From Aurantimonas sp. HBX-1 (GTDB lineage Bacteria > Pseudomonadota > Alphaproteobacteria > Rhizobiales > Rhizobiaceae), in the NCBI RefSeq assembly GCF_021391535.1, contig NZ_CP090066.1, forward strand, positions 1,377,501 to 1,441,500: a DNA stretch of 64,000 bases, written 5' to 3'. The position numbers were made by a program, and so were the translations under genes. The notes beneath the pieces are model-generated. The model saw only the letters and a program-made list of their open reading frames with translations, was not told the origin of the DNA and made no database searches. Each line of letters opens with the position of its first letter. Position 1 is the stretch's first letter. Of the stretch, positions 17,579-26,208 are shown one piece after another.

Positions 17579-17983
17579 ATGATCCTTGCCAACGGAACGA
17601 TCGTGGCCGTCGCCGACGGAAAGACCCTCAAGCTCTTCCACAACAAGGGAACCGAGACCCAGTTGGAGCTCGCGCCGATGGCCGAGCCCAGCCTGGACGC
17701 CGGCAACGCCGGATCGGGCGCGCGGCACCAGAGCTCGTCGGCCAACCCGGATTCCAGCCGCGGCGACGAAGACGCCTTCGCGGCGGCCAGCGCCGAGCAT
17801 CTCAACCAGATGGCGCTCAAGAACAAGCTCGAGCACCTCTTCGTCATCGCTGACCCGCGGACGCTCGGCGAAATGCGCAAGCACTATCACGCCAACCTCA
17901 AGGGCAAGATCGTCGGTGACCTCGCTAAGGACCTGACCGGCCACTCAGTCGAGGACATTGCCGCAGCGATCCACAAGGCCTGA
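17579..17983 (+). CDS. Host-attachment-like (baeRF/eRF1-like) protein
   Basis: The 134-residue soluble protein starts ANGTIVAVADGKTLKLFHN and ends with the conserved LAKDLTGHSVEDI region. This is the pattern of the small alphaproteobacterial family first named for plant attachment in Agrobacterium and related to archaeal peptide-release-factor-like domains. A Ser/Asn-rich loop (about 45-62) and an NKLEHLFVIADPRTLGEMR core are visible. The start at 17579 is preceded by CAGGAG. It stands alone between the cco and hut clusters and is followed by a strong hairpin. Cellular role is not established. Confidence 0.75.
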   Translation: MILANGTIVAVADGKTLKLFHNKGTETQLELAPMAEPSLDAGNAGSGARHQSSSANPDSSRGDEDAFAAASAEHLNQMALKNKLEHLFVIADPRTLGEMRKHYHANLKGKIVGDLAKDLTGHSVEDIAAAIHKA

Positions 17984-18013
17984 TCGGGCGGCATTCCGTC
18001 TCATCGGACATCG

Positions 18014-18043
18014 GGCCGGCGCGCTTCGGAAGACGCGCCGGCC
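18014..18043 (+). terminator. Strong hairpin after the host-attachment-like gene
   Basis: GGCCGGCGCG and CGCGCCGGCC form a perfect 10-bp stem whose ten-base loop can pair further (CTT/AAG). It lies 31 bases after the stop codon. No T run follows, so Rho-independent function is uncertain, but the stem is very stable. Confidence 0.5.
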
Positions 18044-18188
18044 GCGCTGCCGCACAGGCTTCGTCCGCCCTGGTCTCGGCATTGCCGCGTCCGTGGGCAC
18101 GTTGCACAGCGTTCGCTCCGCGCCTGCCGATTCAATCCGCAGGCCACTGCCGCCATCCCGCTTGACCGCCCTCCGGCCATCCGTCAGT

Positions 18189-18212
18189 CTGTATTTGTGT
18201 AGACAAATACAG
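18189..18212. promoter_or_regulatory. HutC operator overlapping the ribosome binding region of the hut transporter
   Basis: Two perfect 10-base arms, CTGTATTTGT and ACAAATACAG, flank a GTAG spacer. The core GTGTAGAC fits the GT-N-TA-N-AC signature of HutC-subfamily GntR repressors. The palindrome ends ten bases before the ATG of the substrate-binding protein, so a bound repressor would block both promoter and translation start region. A related site lies before hutI. Confidence 0.8.
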
Positions 18213-18222
18213 GGGCGAAGAA

Positions 18223-19173
18223 ATGGGTCTGGTTTCCAAGACAGGCTGCGCAGTCGGTGTGATACTCGCCGGGCTCACCGGCGCTCATGCCCAGACCACG
18301 AGCGTCAACCTCGGCCTGTCCGGCTGGACCGGCTTCGCGCCGCTGACGCTCGCCAAGGAGGCCGGGATCTTCGAGAAGAACGGCCTCGACGTCACGCTCT
18401 CCAAGATCCCGCAGGCGAGCCGGCATCTCGCCATCGCCTCGGGCGACATCCAGTGCGCGGCGACGACGGTCGAGACCTGGATCGCGTGGAACGCCAATGG
18501 CGTGGCGACGACGCAGATCTTCCAGATGGACAAGAGCTACGGCGCCGACGGTATCGTGGTTCGCGGCGACATCGAGAGCTTCGCGGACCTGAAGGGCAAG
18601 ACGATCGCGGCCTCGACGCCGGGCACCTCGCCGTATTTCCTGCTGGCCTGGATGCTGAACGAGAACGGCATGTCGCTCGACGACGTCTCGGTGGTGAACA
18701 TGGAGCCGGGACCGGCGGCGCAGGCCTTCGTCGCCGGCCAGAACGATGCGGCGATGACCTACGAGCCGTATCTGTCGACGGTGCGCGATGCGCCCGACTC
18801 CGGCAAGATCCTCGCCACCACGCTGGATTATCCGGCGGTGATGGACACGGTCGGCTGCACGCCGGCCTTCCTCGAGGAGAACCCGGAAGCGGCCAAGGCG
18901 CTCGCCGAAAGCTATTTCGAGGCGCTGGAGATGATCGAGAGCGACAAGGACCGCGCCTACGAGATCATGGGCGCCGACGTCAACCAGACGGCCGAGCAGT
19001 TCGCCGCCTCCGCCTCGCATCTGCGGTGGCAGGACCGCGAGGCCAACAAGACATTCTTCGCCGGCGAATGGCGCGAGTTCTCCGATGCTGCCGCCGATCT
19101 CCTGCTCGACATCGGCGTGATCCGCGAGAAGCCGCAGATCGACGGCCTCGCCGATCCGAGCTTCATCCAGTAA
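18223..19173 (+). CDS. ABC transporter substrate-binding protein (NMT1/ThiY/SsuA-like) of the hut regulon
   Basis: The 316-residue periplasmic binding protein has a cleavable signal peptide (ending near GAHA-QTT). It shows the NMT1-type pattern: WTGFAPLTLAKEAGIFEKNG near the N-terminus, then AIASGDIQCAATT and AFVAGQNDAAMTYEPYL. It is followed by permease and ATPase genes. A HutC operator lies immediately upstream and hutC lies at the end of the transporter genes. It therefore probably binds histidine, urocanate or another compound entering the histidine pathway; this substrate is inferred from context only, since the sequence family also binds nitrate, sulfonates and pyrimidines. Confidence 0.85.
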   Translation: MGLVSKTGCAVGVILAGLTGAHAQTTSVNLGLSGWTGFAPLTLAKEAGIFEKNGLDVTLSKIPQASRHLAIASGDIQCAATTVETWIAWNANGVATTQIFQMDKSYGADGIVVRGDIESFADLKGKTIAASTPGTSPYFLLAWMLNENGMSLDDVSVVNMEPGPAAQAFVAGQNDAAMTYEPYLSTVRDAPDSGKILATTLDYPAVMDTVGCTPAFLEENPEAAKALAESYFEALEMIESDKDRAYEIMGADVNQTAEQFAASASHLRWQDREANKTFFAGEWREFSDAAADLLLDIGVIREKPQIDGLADPSFIQ

Positions 19174-19254
19174 AGGCATTCGCCTGTGTTCCGCGGCGGC
19201 CGGTTCCGACCGGCTGCCGCGGCCCTTGATCCGACAAGCGCCGGGCCCCGCACG

Positions 19255-20031
19255 ATGATCCGACCCTTCCAGCCGGTGGATGCGCGCACCCGCGTCCTTC
19301 TCGGCTTTTCGTTCTTCGTGCTGTTCGTCGCCCTGTGGTCGCTGGCGACCTACGGCGGGTTCGTGTCGCGGACCTTCCTCGCCGACCCGCTGACCATGCT
19401 GGGCGACGGCTGGTACCTCCTGTCGCAGCGCGGTTTCCTGTTCGACATCGGCATCACCATCTGGCGCGTCGTCGGCGGCTTCACCATCGCGGCGGCCCTC
19501 GCGGTGCCGATCGGCATCGCCATGGGCACCTACAAGCCGGTGGAGGCGCTGCTCGAGCCTTTCGTCTCCTTCGCCCGCTATCTGCCGGCCTCGGCCTTCG
19601 TGCCGCTGCTGATCCTTTGGGCCGGCATCGGCGAGACGCAGAAGCTGCTGGTCATCTTCATCGGCTCGTTCTTCCAGATCACGCTGATGGTCGCCGGCGC
19701 CGTCGGCTCGACCCGCCAGGACCTCGTAGAGGCGGCCTATACGCTGGGTGCCAAGGATCGCGGCATCGTGCGGCGGGTGCTGATCCCCGCCAATGCGCCC
19801 GACATTGCCGAGATCCTGCGCCTCGTGCTCGGCTGGGCCTGGACCTACGTCATCGTCGCCGAACTGATCGGGGCGTCCTCCGGCATCGGCTACATGATCA
19901 TCAACTCGCAGGCGCTGATGGCGACTGGCCAGATCATCTTCGGCATCATCGTCATCGGGCTGATCGGCCTCGTCTCGGACTTTCTGTTCAAGTCGATCAA
20001 CCGCTGGCTCTTCGCCTGGAGGCTGGCGTGA
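19255..20031 (+). CDS. ABC transporter permease of the hut regulon
   Basis: The 258-residue inner-membrane permease is of the BPD_transp_1/SsuC type, with about six helices. The cytoplasmic coupling loop carries EAAYTLGAKDRGIVRRVLIPANAPD, the EAA motif. The ATG at 19255 (MIRPFQ) gives the normal length and a typical N-terminus; the longer frame from 19186 adds a Pro/Ala-rich stretch with no support. Its TGA overlaps the GTG start of the ATPase gene. It pairs with the upstream binding protein and downstream ATPase as one importer. Confidence 0.88.
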   Translation: MIRPFQPVDARTRVLLGFSFFVLFVALWSLATYGGFVSRTFLADPLTMLGDGWYLLSQRGFLFDIGITIWRVVGGFTIAAALAVPIGIAMGTYKPVEALLEPFVSFARYLPASAFVPLLILWAGIGETQKLLVIFIGSFFQITLMVAGAVGSTRQDLVEAAYTLGAKDRGIVRRVLIPANAPDIAEILRLVLGWAWTYVIVAELIGASSGIGYMIINSQALMATGQIIFGIIVIGLIGLVSDFLFKSINRWLFAWRLA

Positions 20032-20825
20032 GCGAACTCGTCATCGCCGGCCTCGGCCGGGTGTTTCCCGCGGTCAAGGGCGGCAAGCCGACCGTCGCGC
20101 TGCAGCCGACCGACCTCACCGTGCCGTCGGACGACTTCGTCACCATTCTCGGCCCGTCCGGCTGCGGCAAGTCCACGCTGCTGCGCATCATCGCCGGGCT
20201 CGACCGGCCGACCACCGGCACCGTGACGCTGGACGGGGAGGCGATCACCGGCCCCGGGCCGGACCGCGGGATGGTGTTCCAGTCCTACACGCTGTTTCCC
20301 TGGCTGAGCGTTGCCGACAACATCGCCTTCGGCCTGCGCGAGAAGCGCATGGGCGAGGCCGAGAAGCGCGAGATCGTCGGCTTCTATGTCGACCAGGTCG
20401 GGCTCAAGGGCTTCGAGAAGCATTGGCCGAAACAGCTGTCGGGGGGCATGCAGCAGCGCACCGCGATCGCGCGGGCGCTTGCCAACGACCCGAAGATCCT
20501 GCTGCTGGACGAGCCCTTCGGCGCGCTCGACAACCAGACGCGCGGGCTCATGCAGGAACTCCTGCTCGGCATCTGGGAGCGCGAGCACAAGATGGTGCTG
20601 TTCGTCACCCACGACATCGAGGAGGCGATCTTCGTCGGCTCGCGGGTGGTGACGATGTCGGCGCGGCCGGGCCGGATCAAGTCGATCCTGCCCGTCGACC
20701 TGCCGCATCCGCGCCACTACAGGATGAAGTCGAGCCCGGAATTCAGCGAGATGCGCGCCCGGCTGACCGAGGAGATCCGCGCCGAGGCGATCCAGGCCGA
20801 TCGCGGCGAACTGGCCCGCTCATAG
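20028..20825 (+). CDS. ABC transporter ATP-binding protein of the hut regulon
   Basis: The 265-residue nucleotide-binding protein has Walker A GPSGCGKST, a Q-loop (MVFQSYTLFPWL), the signature LSGGMQQR, Walker B ILLLDEPFGALD and a switch histidine in FVTHDIEEA. This is the SsuB/TauB/ThiZ-like group. A GTG start at 20028 overlaps the permease TGA. Its stop overlaps the stop of hutC, which is read from the other strand, so the two genes are convergent with a six-base overlap zone. Confidence 0.92.
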   Translation: MSELVIAGLGRVFPAVKGGKPTVALQPTDLTVPSDDFVTILGPSGCGKSTLLRIIAGLDRPTTGTVTLDGEAITGPGPDRGMVFQSYTLFPWLSVADNIAFGLREKRMGEAEKREIVGFYVDQVGLKGFEKHWPKQLSGGMQQRTAIARALANDPKILLLDEPFGALDNQTRGLMQELLLGIWEREHKMVLFVTHDIEEAIFVGSRVVTMSARPGRIKSILPVDLPHPRHYRMKSSPEFSEMRARLTEEIRAEAIQADRGELARS

Positions 20826-21521
20826 ACGGGTCGTCAGCCGGTGGCTCTGCGGGTGCACCATGCGCACCGCGGTGATCGGCCGGGCAAGCAGCCATGTGCG
20901 CCGCTCGCCGACGAAGACCGGCTCGCTGATCCCGACGTCGAGGATCTTCGCCTCGCGCGCCGTCGGCAGAGCGGCGAGGAAGGTGAATTCGGCCCGCGAG
21001 AAGGGGGCGGCACCGACGAGCCATTCGTTCGGCCCCAGGGTCTCAAAGCTTTCCTCCAGCGCGCGCGGTGCGGCATCCGGATTGATCAGCCGATCCTCGA
21101 ACTGATAGGGGCGCTCGTCGGCGAGATGCAGGCATTCGAGGTGCAGAACCATGTCGCCGGGCGCGACGCCCAGGCGTTCGGCGTCCCGTGCATCCGCCGC
21201 CCGGGCTTCCCGCGCCAGCAGCACGTAGCGATAGGCGGCGCCGGCCGCGGCGACCTCCTGGGCGACGAGCGGAATGGCGAAACGGGCCTGGCGGACGGGA
21301 TGCAGCGCGACGCGGGTGCCGACCTTGCGCTTGCGCTCGATCAGCCCGGCGCGCGCCAGTTCCTGCAGCGCCCGGTTGACGGTCGCCCTGGCTGCGCCGA
21401 ACTCGGCAGCCAGCGCCTCCTCGCCGGGGATCAGCGCGCCGGCCTTCCAGGTCTGGTCGCCGATGCGCCTGGCGATCTCGTCCTTGATCACGCGGAACGA
21501 GGATCGGGCGACGGGTTTCAT
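20820..21521 (-). CDS. hutC: Histidine utilisation repressor HutC (GntR family)
   Basis: The 233-residue protein has an N-terminal GntR winged helix (about 8-72, with GEEALAAEFGAARATVNRAL as the recognition region) and a C-terminal UTRA ligand-binding domain of the HutC type. Known HutC proteins repress hut genes and release DNA when urocanate binds. The ATG at 21521 overlaps the TGA of hutF (ATGA), so hutF and hutC form one transcript. Two operators with the GT-N-TA-N-AC core, before the ABC transporter and between hutF and hutI, fit its expected target. Confidence 0.92.
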   Translation of the reverse strand: MKPVARSSFRVIKDEIARRIGDQTWKAGALIPGEEALAAEFGAARATVNRALQELARAGLIERKRKVGTRVALHPVRQARFAIPLVAQEVAAAGAAYRYVLLAREARAADARDAERLGVAPGDMVLHLECLHLADERPYQFEDRLINPDAAPRALEESFETLGPNEWLVGAAPFSRAEFTFLAALPTAREAKILDVGISEPVFVGERRTWLLARPITAVRMVHPQSHRLTTRL

Positions 21522-22882
21522 AGGCGCGCCATGACGTCGGCCAGCACGGCACGATAGCGCCGGGTCAGCGCCTCCGCATCGATGTGCCGACCCTCCCGCA
21601 CGACGTGGCGCCCCGCTGACCAGACATCGGTCACGGCCTCGCGACTGCCGGTGAAGATCCAGCCGTCGAGGAGGCCGTCGCGCTTGCCGGAGCCGGCGAA
21701 GCGGGTCGGGTCGAGCGCGACGAGATCGGCAAAGGCGCCGACCCGGATCGCATCCGCCTCGCGGCCGAGCGCCCGGGCGCCGCCCCGGAGCGCGCCGTCG
21801 TAGAGGCGTCGACCGACGGAGCCGCCGGGACCGGCGAGCATGGAGCGACCTCGGTGCTTGAGCCGCTGCGAATATTCCAGCTGGCGCAGCTCCTCGATGG
21901 CGCTGATGCGGATGTTGGAGTCCGAGCCGATTCCGAAGCTGCCGCCGGCTTCCAGGAAGGCGACGCCCTCGAAGATGCCGTCGCCGAGATTGGCCTCGGT
22001 GACCGGACAGAGGCCGGCCACGGCGCCGGAGCGGGCAAGCGCGTCGGTTTCGGCCTCGGTCATGTGAGTGGCATGGATCAGGCACCAGCGTTCGTCGATC
22101 TCGAAATTCTTGAGCAGCCATTCGATGGAACGGCGTCCGGTCGCCGCGAGGACCTCCTCGATCTCGGCCTCCTGCTCGGCGGCGTGGATATGGAAGGGGC
22201 CGTCCGGCAGGGCGGCTGCGAGCACCCTTATGTCATCGGCCGGCGCCGCCCGCAGCGAATGCGGCGCAAGGCCGAGGCTCGTGTCGGCGGGCAGGGAGCC
22301 GACAATCGCCTTCGACCGCTCGACCAACTTCAGGAACCGCTCGAGATCGTTTCCGAACCTCTGCTGGCCGCCGGCGAGCGGCCGCCCGTCGAGCCCGCCG
22401 GTGCGGTAATGCACCGGCAGCAGCGTCAGCCCAATGCCGGTGGCGACCGCGGCAGCCGCGATTCGCGACGAGAGTTCGCCGAGATCGTCATAGGACGCGC
22501 CGCTTGGGGCATGATGGAGATAGTGGAACTCCGCGACGGCGCCGAAGCCGGCCTCCAGCATTTCCATGAAGGCGAAGGCGGCGATCGTCTCGATATCGTC
22601 CGGCGTGAGCACGTCGAGAAACCGGTACATCAGGACGCGCCAGGTCCAGAAGCTGTCGCGCCCGTGCGGCCCACGAATCTCGGTGAGGCCGGCCATGGCG
22701 CGCTGGAATGTGTGGCTGTGGAGATTGGAGAGCGCCGGCAGCAGCACGGGGACGGTGCGGTCGGCAGCCTCGTCGTCGCCGGCCGGCCCGATCGCCGCGA
22801 TGCGTCCGTCGGCGCCCACCGTCACGAGAACGTCGTGCGCCCAGCCGTCTTCCAGCAGCAGCTGTTCCGCCCTGATCCGCAT
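21518..22882 (-). CDS. hutF: Formimidoylglutamate deiminase
   Basis: The 454-residue amidohydrolase removes ammonia from N-formimidoyl-L-glutamate to give N-formyl-L-glutamate, the first step of the two-step branch completed by HutG. The metal-binding SNLHSHTFQRAM motif is near residue 52-63. Later histidines are in FHIHAAEQ and LIHATHMT, with the aspartate in GIGSDSNI. A GAGG element lies eight bases before the ATG. It is divergent from hutI, with a HutC site between, and overlaps hutC. Confidence 0.92.
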   Translation of the reverse strand: MRIRAEQLLLEDGWAHDVLVTVGADGRIAAIGPAGDDEAADRTVPVLLPALSNLHSHTFQRAMAGLTEIRGPHGRDSFWTWRVLMYRFLDVLTPDDIETIAAFAFMEMLEAGFGAVAEFHYLHHAPSGASYDDLGELSSRIAAAAVATGIGLTLLPVHYRTGGLDGRPLAGGQQRFGNDLERFLKLVERSKAIVGSLPADTSLGLAPHSLRAAPADDIRVLAAALPDGPFHIHAAEQEAEIEEVLAATGRRSIEWLLKNFEIDERWCLIHATHMTEAETDALARSGAVAGLCPVTEANLGDGIFEGVAFLEAGGSFGIGSDSNIRISAIEELRQLEYSQRLKHRGRSMLAGPGGSVGRRLYDGALRGGARALGREADAIRVGAFADLVALDPTRFAGSGKRDGLLDGWIFTGSREAVTDVWSAGRHVVREGRHIDAEALTRRYRAVLADVMARL

Positions 22883-22915
22883 CGGCTAACCTCGTCCCCG
22901 CCGCGATTGACAGTA

Positions 22916-22929
22916 TATGTCTATACATA
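22916..22929. promoter_or_regulatory. HutC operator between hutF and hutI
   Basis: TATGT-CTAT-ACATA is a perfect five-base inverted repeat with a four-base centre, containing GTCTATAC (the GT-N-TA-N-AC core). It lies 33 bases before the hutF start and 30 bases before the hutI start, so one site can repress both divergent units. It shares its core layout with the site at 18189-18212. Confidence 0.75.
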
Positions 22930-22959
22930 ATAGGTTTTTGGCTCAACCGAAACCTACGG

Positions 22960-24177
22960 ATGCGCGCCATGGCCCGACGCCTTCTCACCGAGCTGACGCT
23001 CGCGACCATGGAGCGGTCGGGCGCGCCCTACGGGCTGGTGAACAACGCCGCCGTGGCGACGATCGACGGCAAGATCGTCTTCGCCGGCCCTGCGGCGGAC
23101 CTGCCGGCCGAGTGGCACGGCAAGGAGGCCGAGGGTCTCGGGCAGCGGCTGGTGACGCCGGCGCTGATCGACTGCCACACCCATCTCGTCCATGGCGGCA
23201 ACCGGGCGCGCGAGTTCGAGCTGCGCCTCGCCGGCGCAAGCTACCAGGAGCTTGCGGCGGCCGGCGGCGGCATCGTCTCGACCGTCTCGGCGACCCGCGC
23301 CGCGAGCGAGGACGCGCTGTTCGACAGCGCCTCGCGGCGCCTCGACGCGCTGCTGGCCGAGGGCGTCACGACGGTGGAGATCAAGTCCGGCTACGGCCTG
23401 ACCATCGCAGACGAGCTGAAGATGCTGCGTGTCGCCCGCTGGCTGGGTGCCGAGCGCGACGTGCGGGTCGTCACCACCTATCTCGCCGCGCACGCGGTGC
23501 CGCCCGAATACCAGGGGCGGGCGGCCGACTACATCCAGGCGGTGGTGTTGCCCGGCATGGAGCAGGGCGCGGCCGAAGGGCTGATCGACGCCGTCGACGG
23601 CTTCTGCGAGGGCATCGCGTTCTCGGTCGACGAGATGGACACCGTCTTCGAGCACGCCCGCACGCTCGGCCTGCCGGTGAAGCTTCATGCCGAGCAACTG
23701 TCCGACCTCGGCGGCGCAGCGCTGGCAGCCCGACACGGCGCCCTGTCTGCCGATCACCTGGAATATCTGTCGCAGGAAGGGGTCGATGCGCTGGCGGAGG
23801 CTGGAACCGTGGCGGTGCTGCTGCCGGGCGCGTTCTACACGCTGCGCGAACGGCAGGCGCCGCCCGTTGCGGCGCTCCGCGAGGCCGGCGTCCCGATCGC
23901 GCTCGCCACCGACTGCAATCCCGGCTCGTCGCCGCTCGCCTCGCCGTTGCTCGCCATGAACATGGGCTCGACGTTGTTCCGCCTGACGCCAGAAGAGGCG
24001 CTGGCCGGGGTCACCCGCGAGGCGGCCCGCGCCCTCGGCCTGGCGGACCAGCTTGGGACGATCACCGCGGGCAAATGCGCCGAGTTCGCCGTCTGGGATG
24101 TCGAGCATCCGGCCGAACTTGCCTACCGGATCGGCTTCAATCCCCTGCACCGGGTCATCCGGGACGTCGCGCCATGA
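22960..24177 (+). CDS. hutI: Imidazolonepropionase
   Basis: The 405-residue zinc or iron amidohydrolase hydrolyses imidazolone-5-propionate to N-formimidoyl-L-glutamate, the third step of histidine breakdown. It shows the metal motif DCHTHLVHGGNRAREFE, the substrate region EIKSGYGL, HAEQLSD, and the late motif ATDCNPGSSPL. The ATG at 22960 gives the longest form; the ATG at 22969 (MARRLL) is equally possible, as neither has a good ribosome site. Its TGA overlaps the hutH ATG. Confidence 0.94.
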   Translation: MRAMARRLLTELTLATMERSGAPYGLVNNAAVATIDGKIVFAGPAADLPAEWHGKEAEGLGQRLVTPALIDCHTHLVHGGNRAREFELRLAGASYQELAAAGGGIVSTVSATRAASEDALFDSASRRLDALLAEGVTTVEIKSGYGLTIADELKMLRVARWLGAERDVRVVTTYLAAHAVPPEYQGRAADYIQAVVLPGMEQGAAEGLIDAVDGFCEGIAFSVDEMDTVFEHARTLGLPVKLHAEQLSDLGGAALAARHGALSADHLEYLSQEGVDALAEAGTVAVLLPGAFYTLRERQAPPVAALREAGVPIALATDCNPGSSPLASPLLAMNMGSTLFRLTPEEALAGVTREAARALGLADQLGTITAGKCAEFAVWDVEHPAELAYRIGFNPLHRVIRDVAP

Positions 24178-25706
24178 CGATCGTGCTGACGCCCGGCGAC
24201 ACCACGCTGGCGACGCTGGAGCGAATCTACCGGGGTGCCGAGCCGGTCAGGCTCGACCCCGCGTGCCGATCCGGCATCGAGTCGAGCGCCGCGCGCATCG
24301 CGAAGATCGCCGCCGGCGAGGAAGCGGTCTACGGCGTCAACACCGGCTTCGGCAAGCTCGCCAGCATGCGGATCGCGCCGGGCGACGTGGCGACGCTGCA
24401 GCGCAATCTCATCCTGTCGCATTGCTGCGGCGTGGGCGAGTTGCTGGCCCCGGAGATCGTGCGGCTGGTGATGGCGACCAAGCTCCTGTCGCTCGGGCGC
24501 GGCGCGTCGGGCGTGCGCCAGGCGATCGTCGAACTGATCGAGGCGATGCTGGAAAAGGCCATCCTGCCGGTGGTGCCGGGGCAGGGCTCGGTCGGCGCGT
24601 CGGGCGACCTGGCGCCGCTGGCGCATGTGGCGGCCGCGATGATCGGCGAGGGCGAGGTGCTCGTCGGCGGCACCGTGCGCCCGGCCGCCGAAGCACTGCG
24701 CGCGGCGGGGCTGACGCCGGTGACGCTTGCGGCCAAGGAGGGCCTCGCCCTGATCAACGGCACCCAGGTCTCGACCGCCCTGGCACTGGCCGGCCTGTTC
24801 CGCGCCTTCCGCGCAGCCCAGGCGGCGCTCGTCACCGGCGCGCTCTCCACCGACGCGGCGATGGGTTCCTCCGCGCCGTTCCATCCGGAGATCCACGCGC
24901 TGCGCGGCCACCGCGGGCAGATCGACGCGGCGGCGTCGCTGCGCGCTCTACTGGAAGGGTCGCAGATCCGCGACAGCCATCTGACCGGCGACGAGCGGGT
25001 GCAGGATCCCTACTGCATCCGCTGCCAGCCGCAGGTCGACGGCGCCTGTCTCGACGTGCTGCGGCAGGCCGCGAGTACGCTGGTGATCGAAGCCAACGCC
25101 GTCACCGACAACCCGCTGGTGCTGTCGGATGGCTCGGTCGTCTCGGGCGGCAACTTCCACGCCGAACCGGTGGCCCTGGCCGCCGACCAGATCGCGCTCG
25201 CGGTCTGCGAGATCGGCGCGATCGCCCAGCGGCGTATCGCGCTGCTCGTCGATCCGACGCTGTCCTTCGGCCTGCCGCCGTTTCTCACCAAGCGTCCTGG
25301 CCTCAATTCGGGGCTGATGATCGCCGAGGTCACCTCGGCGGCGCTGATGAGCGAGAACAAGCAGATGGCGCATCCGGCCAGCGTCGATTCGACGCCGACC
25401 TCGGCCAACCAGGAGGACCACGTCTCGATGGCCTGCCACGGCGCGCGCCGGTTGCTCCTGATGACCCAGAACCTGTCGGCGATCATCGGCATCGAGGCGC
25501 TGACCGCGGCGCAGGGCATCGATCTGCGCGCGCCGCTCGCGACCGGCACCCGCCTGCTGAAGGCCCACGCCGCGATCCGCGCCGTCGTGCCGACGCTCGA
25601 GGACGACCGCTACATGGCCGGCGACCTGGACGCCGCGGCGGAACTGGTACGCTCCGGCGCACTGGCGGCGAGCGTCGGCGATGTGCTGCCGGGACTGGAC
25701 TCGTGA
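24174..25706 (+). CDS. hutH: Histidine ammonia-lyase
   Basis: The 510-residue protein converts histidine to urocanate and ammonia. The autocatalytic MIO prosthetic group forms from Ala142-Ser143-Gly144 in GASGDLAPLAH. YGVNTGFGKLA (about 53-63) carries the catalytic Tyr. The start at 24174 is set by the ATGA overlap with hutI, and length is normal. Two palindromic elements separate it from hutG, so hutG and hutU may be expressed less or from a separate transcript. Confidence 0.96.
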   Translation: MTIVLTPGDTTLATLERIYRGAEPVRLDPACRSGIESSAARIAKIAAGEEAVYGVNTGFGKLASMRIAPGDVATLQRNLILSHCCGVGELLAPEIVRLVMATKLLSLGRGASGVRQAIVELIEAMLEKAILPVVPGQGSVGASGDLAPLAHVAAAMIGEGEVLVGGTVRPAAEALRAAGLTPVTLAAKEGLALINGTQVSTALALAGLFRAFRAAQAALVTGALSTDAAMGSSAPFHPEIHALRGHRGQIDAAASLRALLEGSQIRDSHLTGDERVQDPYCIRCQPQVDGACLDVLRQAASTLVIEANAVTDNPLVLSDGSVVSGGNFHAEPVALAADQIALAVCEIGAIAQRRIALLVDPTLSFGLPPFLTKRPGLNSGLMIAEVTSAALMSENKQMAHPASVDSTPTSANQEDHVSMACHGARRLLLMTQNLSAIIGIEALTAAQGIDLRAPLATGTRLLKAHAAIRAVVPTLEDDRYMAGDLDAAAELVRSGALAASVGDVLPGLDS

Positions 25707-25726
25707 TGCGTTGGGTGGACGCTATC

Positions 25727-25898
25727 GATCTCCCCCCTTGTGGGGGAGATGCCGGCGGGCAGAGGGGGGTGTCGGGGGGCGCCGTCCTCGAAGCCTCTTG
25801 TCTTCCTTGGCAGCGAAGAGGGATCAAGGCGCGCAGAAGTAGGGCGGGCATTACCCCCCTCTGGGCTGCCGCCCATCTCCCCCACAAGGGGGGAGATC
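25727..25898. repeat. 172-bp inverted-repeat element, copy 1
   Basis: The left arm (25727-25770, beginning GATCTCCCCCCTTGTGGGGG) and right arm (25853-25898) are near-perfect inverted copies of 44 and 46 bases, each with its own smaller hairpin (CCCCC-TTGTG-GGGG type). They flank an 82-bp centre. A second copy of the same total length lies 101 bases downstream with a different centre. It looks like a dispersed non-autonomous palindromic repeat of rhizobial type. It lies 20 bases after the hutH stop and no gene is visible in it. Confidence 0.85.
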
Positions 25899-25999
25899 AG
25901 CCGCTGCGATGCATCGCCATATCCGCTGGCGTCGGCCGCTCGCTGCAGCGAGGCGACTCCGTTCGAGTCCTAGGATTTTCGCACGACATCGGCGCCGTC

Positions 26000-26171
26000 G
26001 ATCTCCCCCCTTGTGGGGGAGATGCCGGCAGGCAGAGGGGGGTGTCGTGGCCCACCCACTTTGGACGCTATCCCTTCCTAAACCAGCGACAGGAGGCGGG
26101 ATCACGCCGGCGATCGTGCGGCACCACCCCCCTCTGGGCTGCCGCCCATCTCCCCCACAAGGGGGGAGATC
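26000..26171. repeat. 172-bp inverted-repeat element, copy 2
   Basis: The left arm is 26000-26043 and the right arm 26126-26171. The arms differ from copy 1 by only one base on the left and match on the right. The 82-bp centre (26044-26125) has the same length as in copy 1 but little similarity. It ends 37 bases before the preferred hutG start and may therefore shape the hutG leader. Confidence 0.85.
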
Positions 26172-26208
26172 GATCGCTGCGATGCTCCGCCTTTCCTGGA
26201 TGCGCGGC

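Noticed and set aside
25727..26171. CRISPR array
   Set aside because: Only two large inverted-repeat units with hairpin arms; no short regularly spaced direct repeats and no cas genes.
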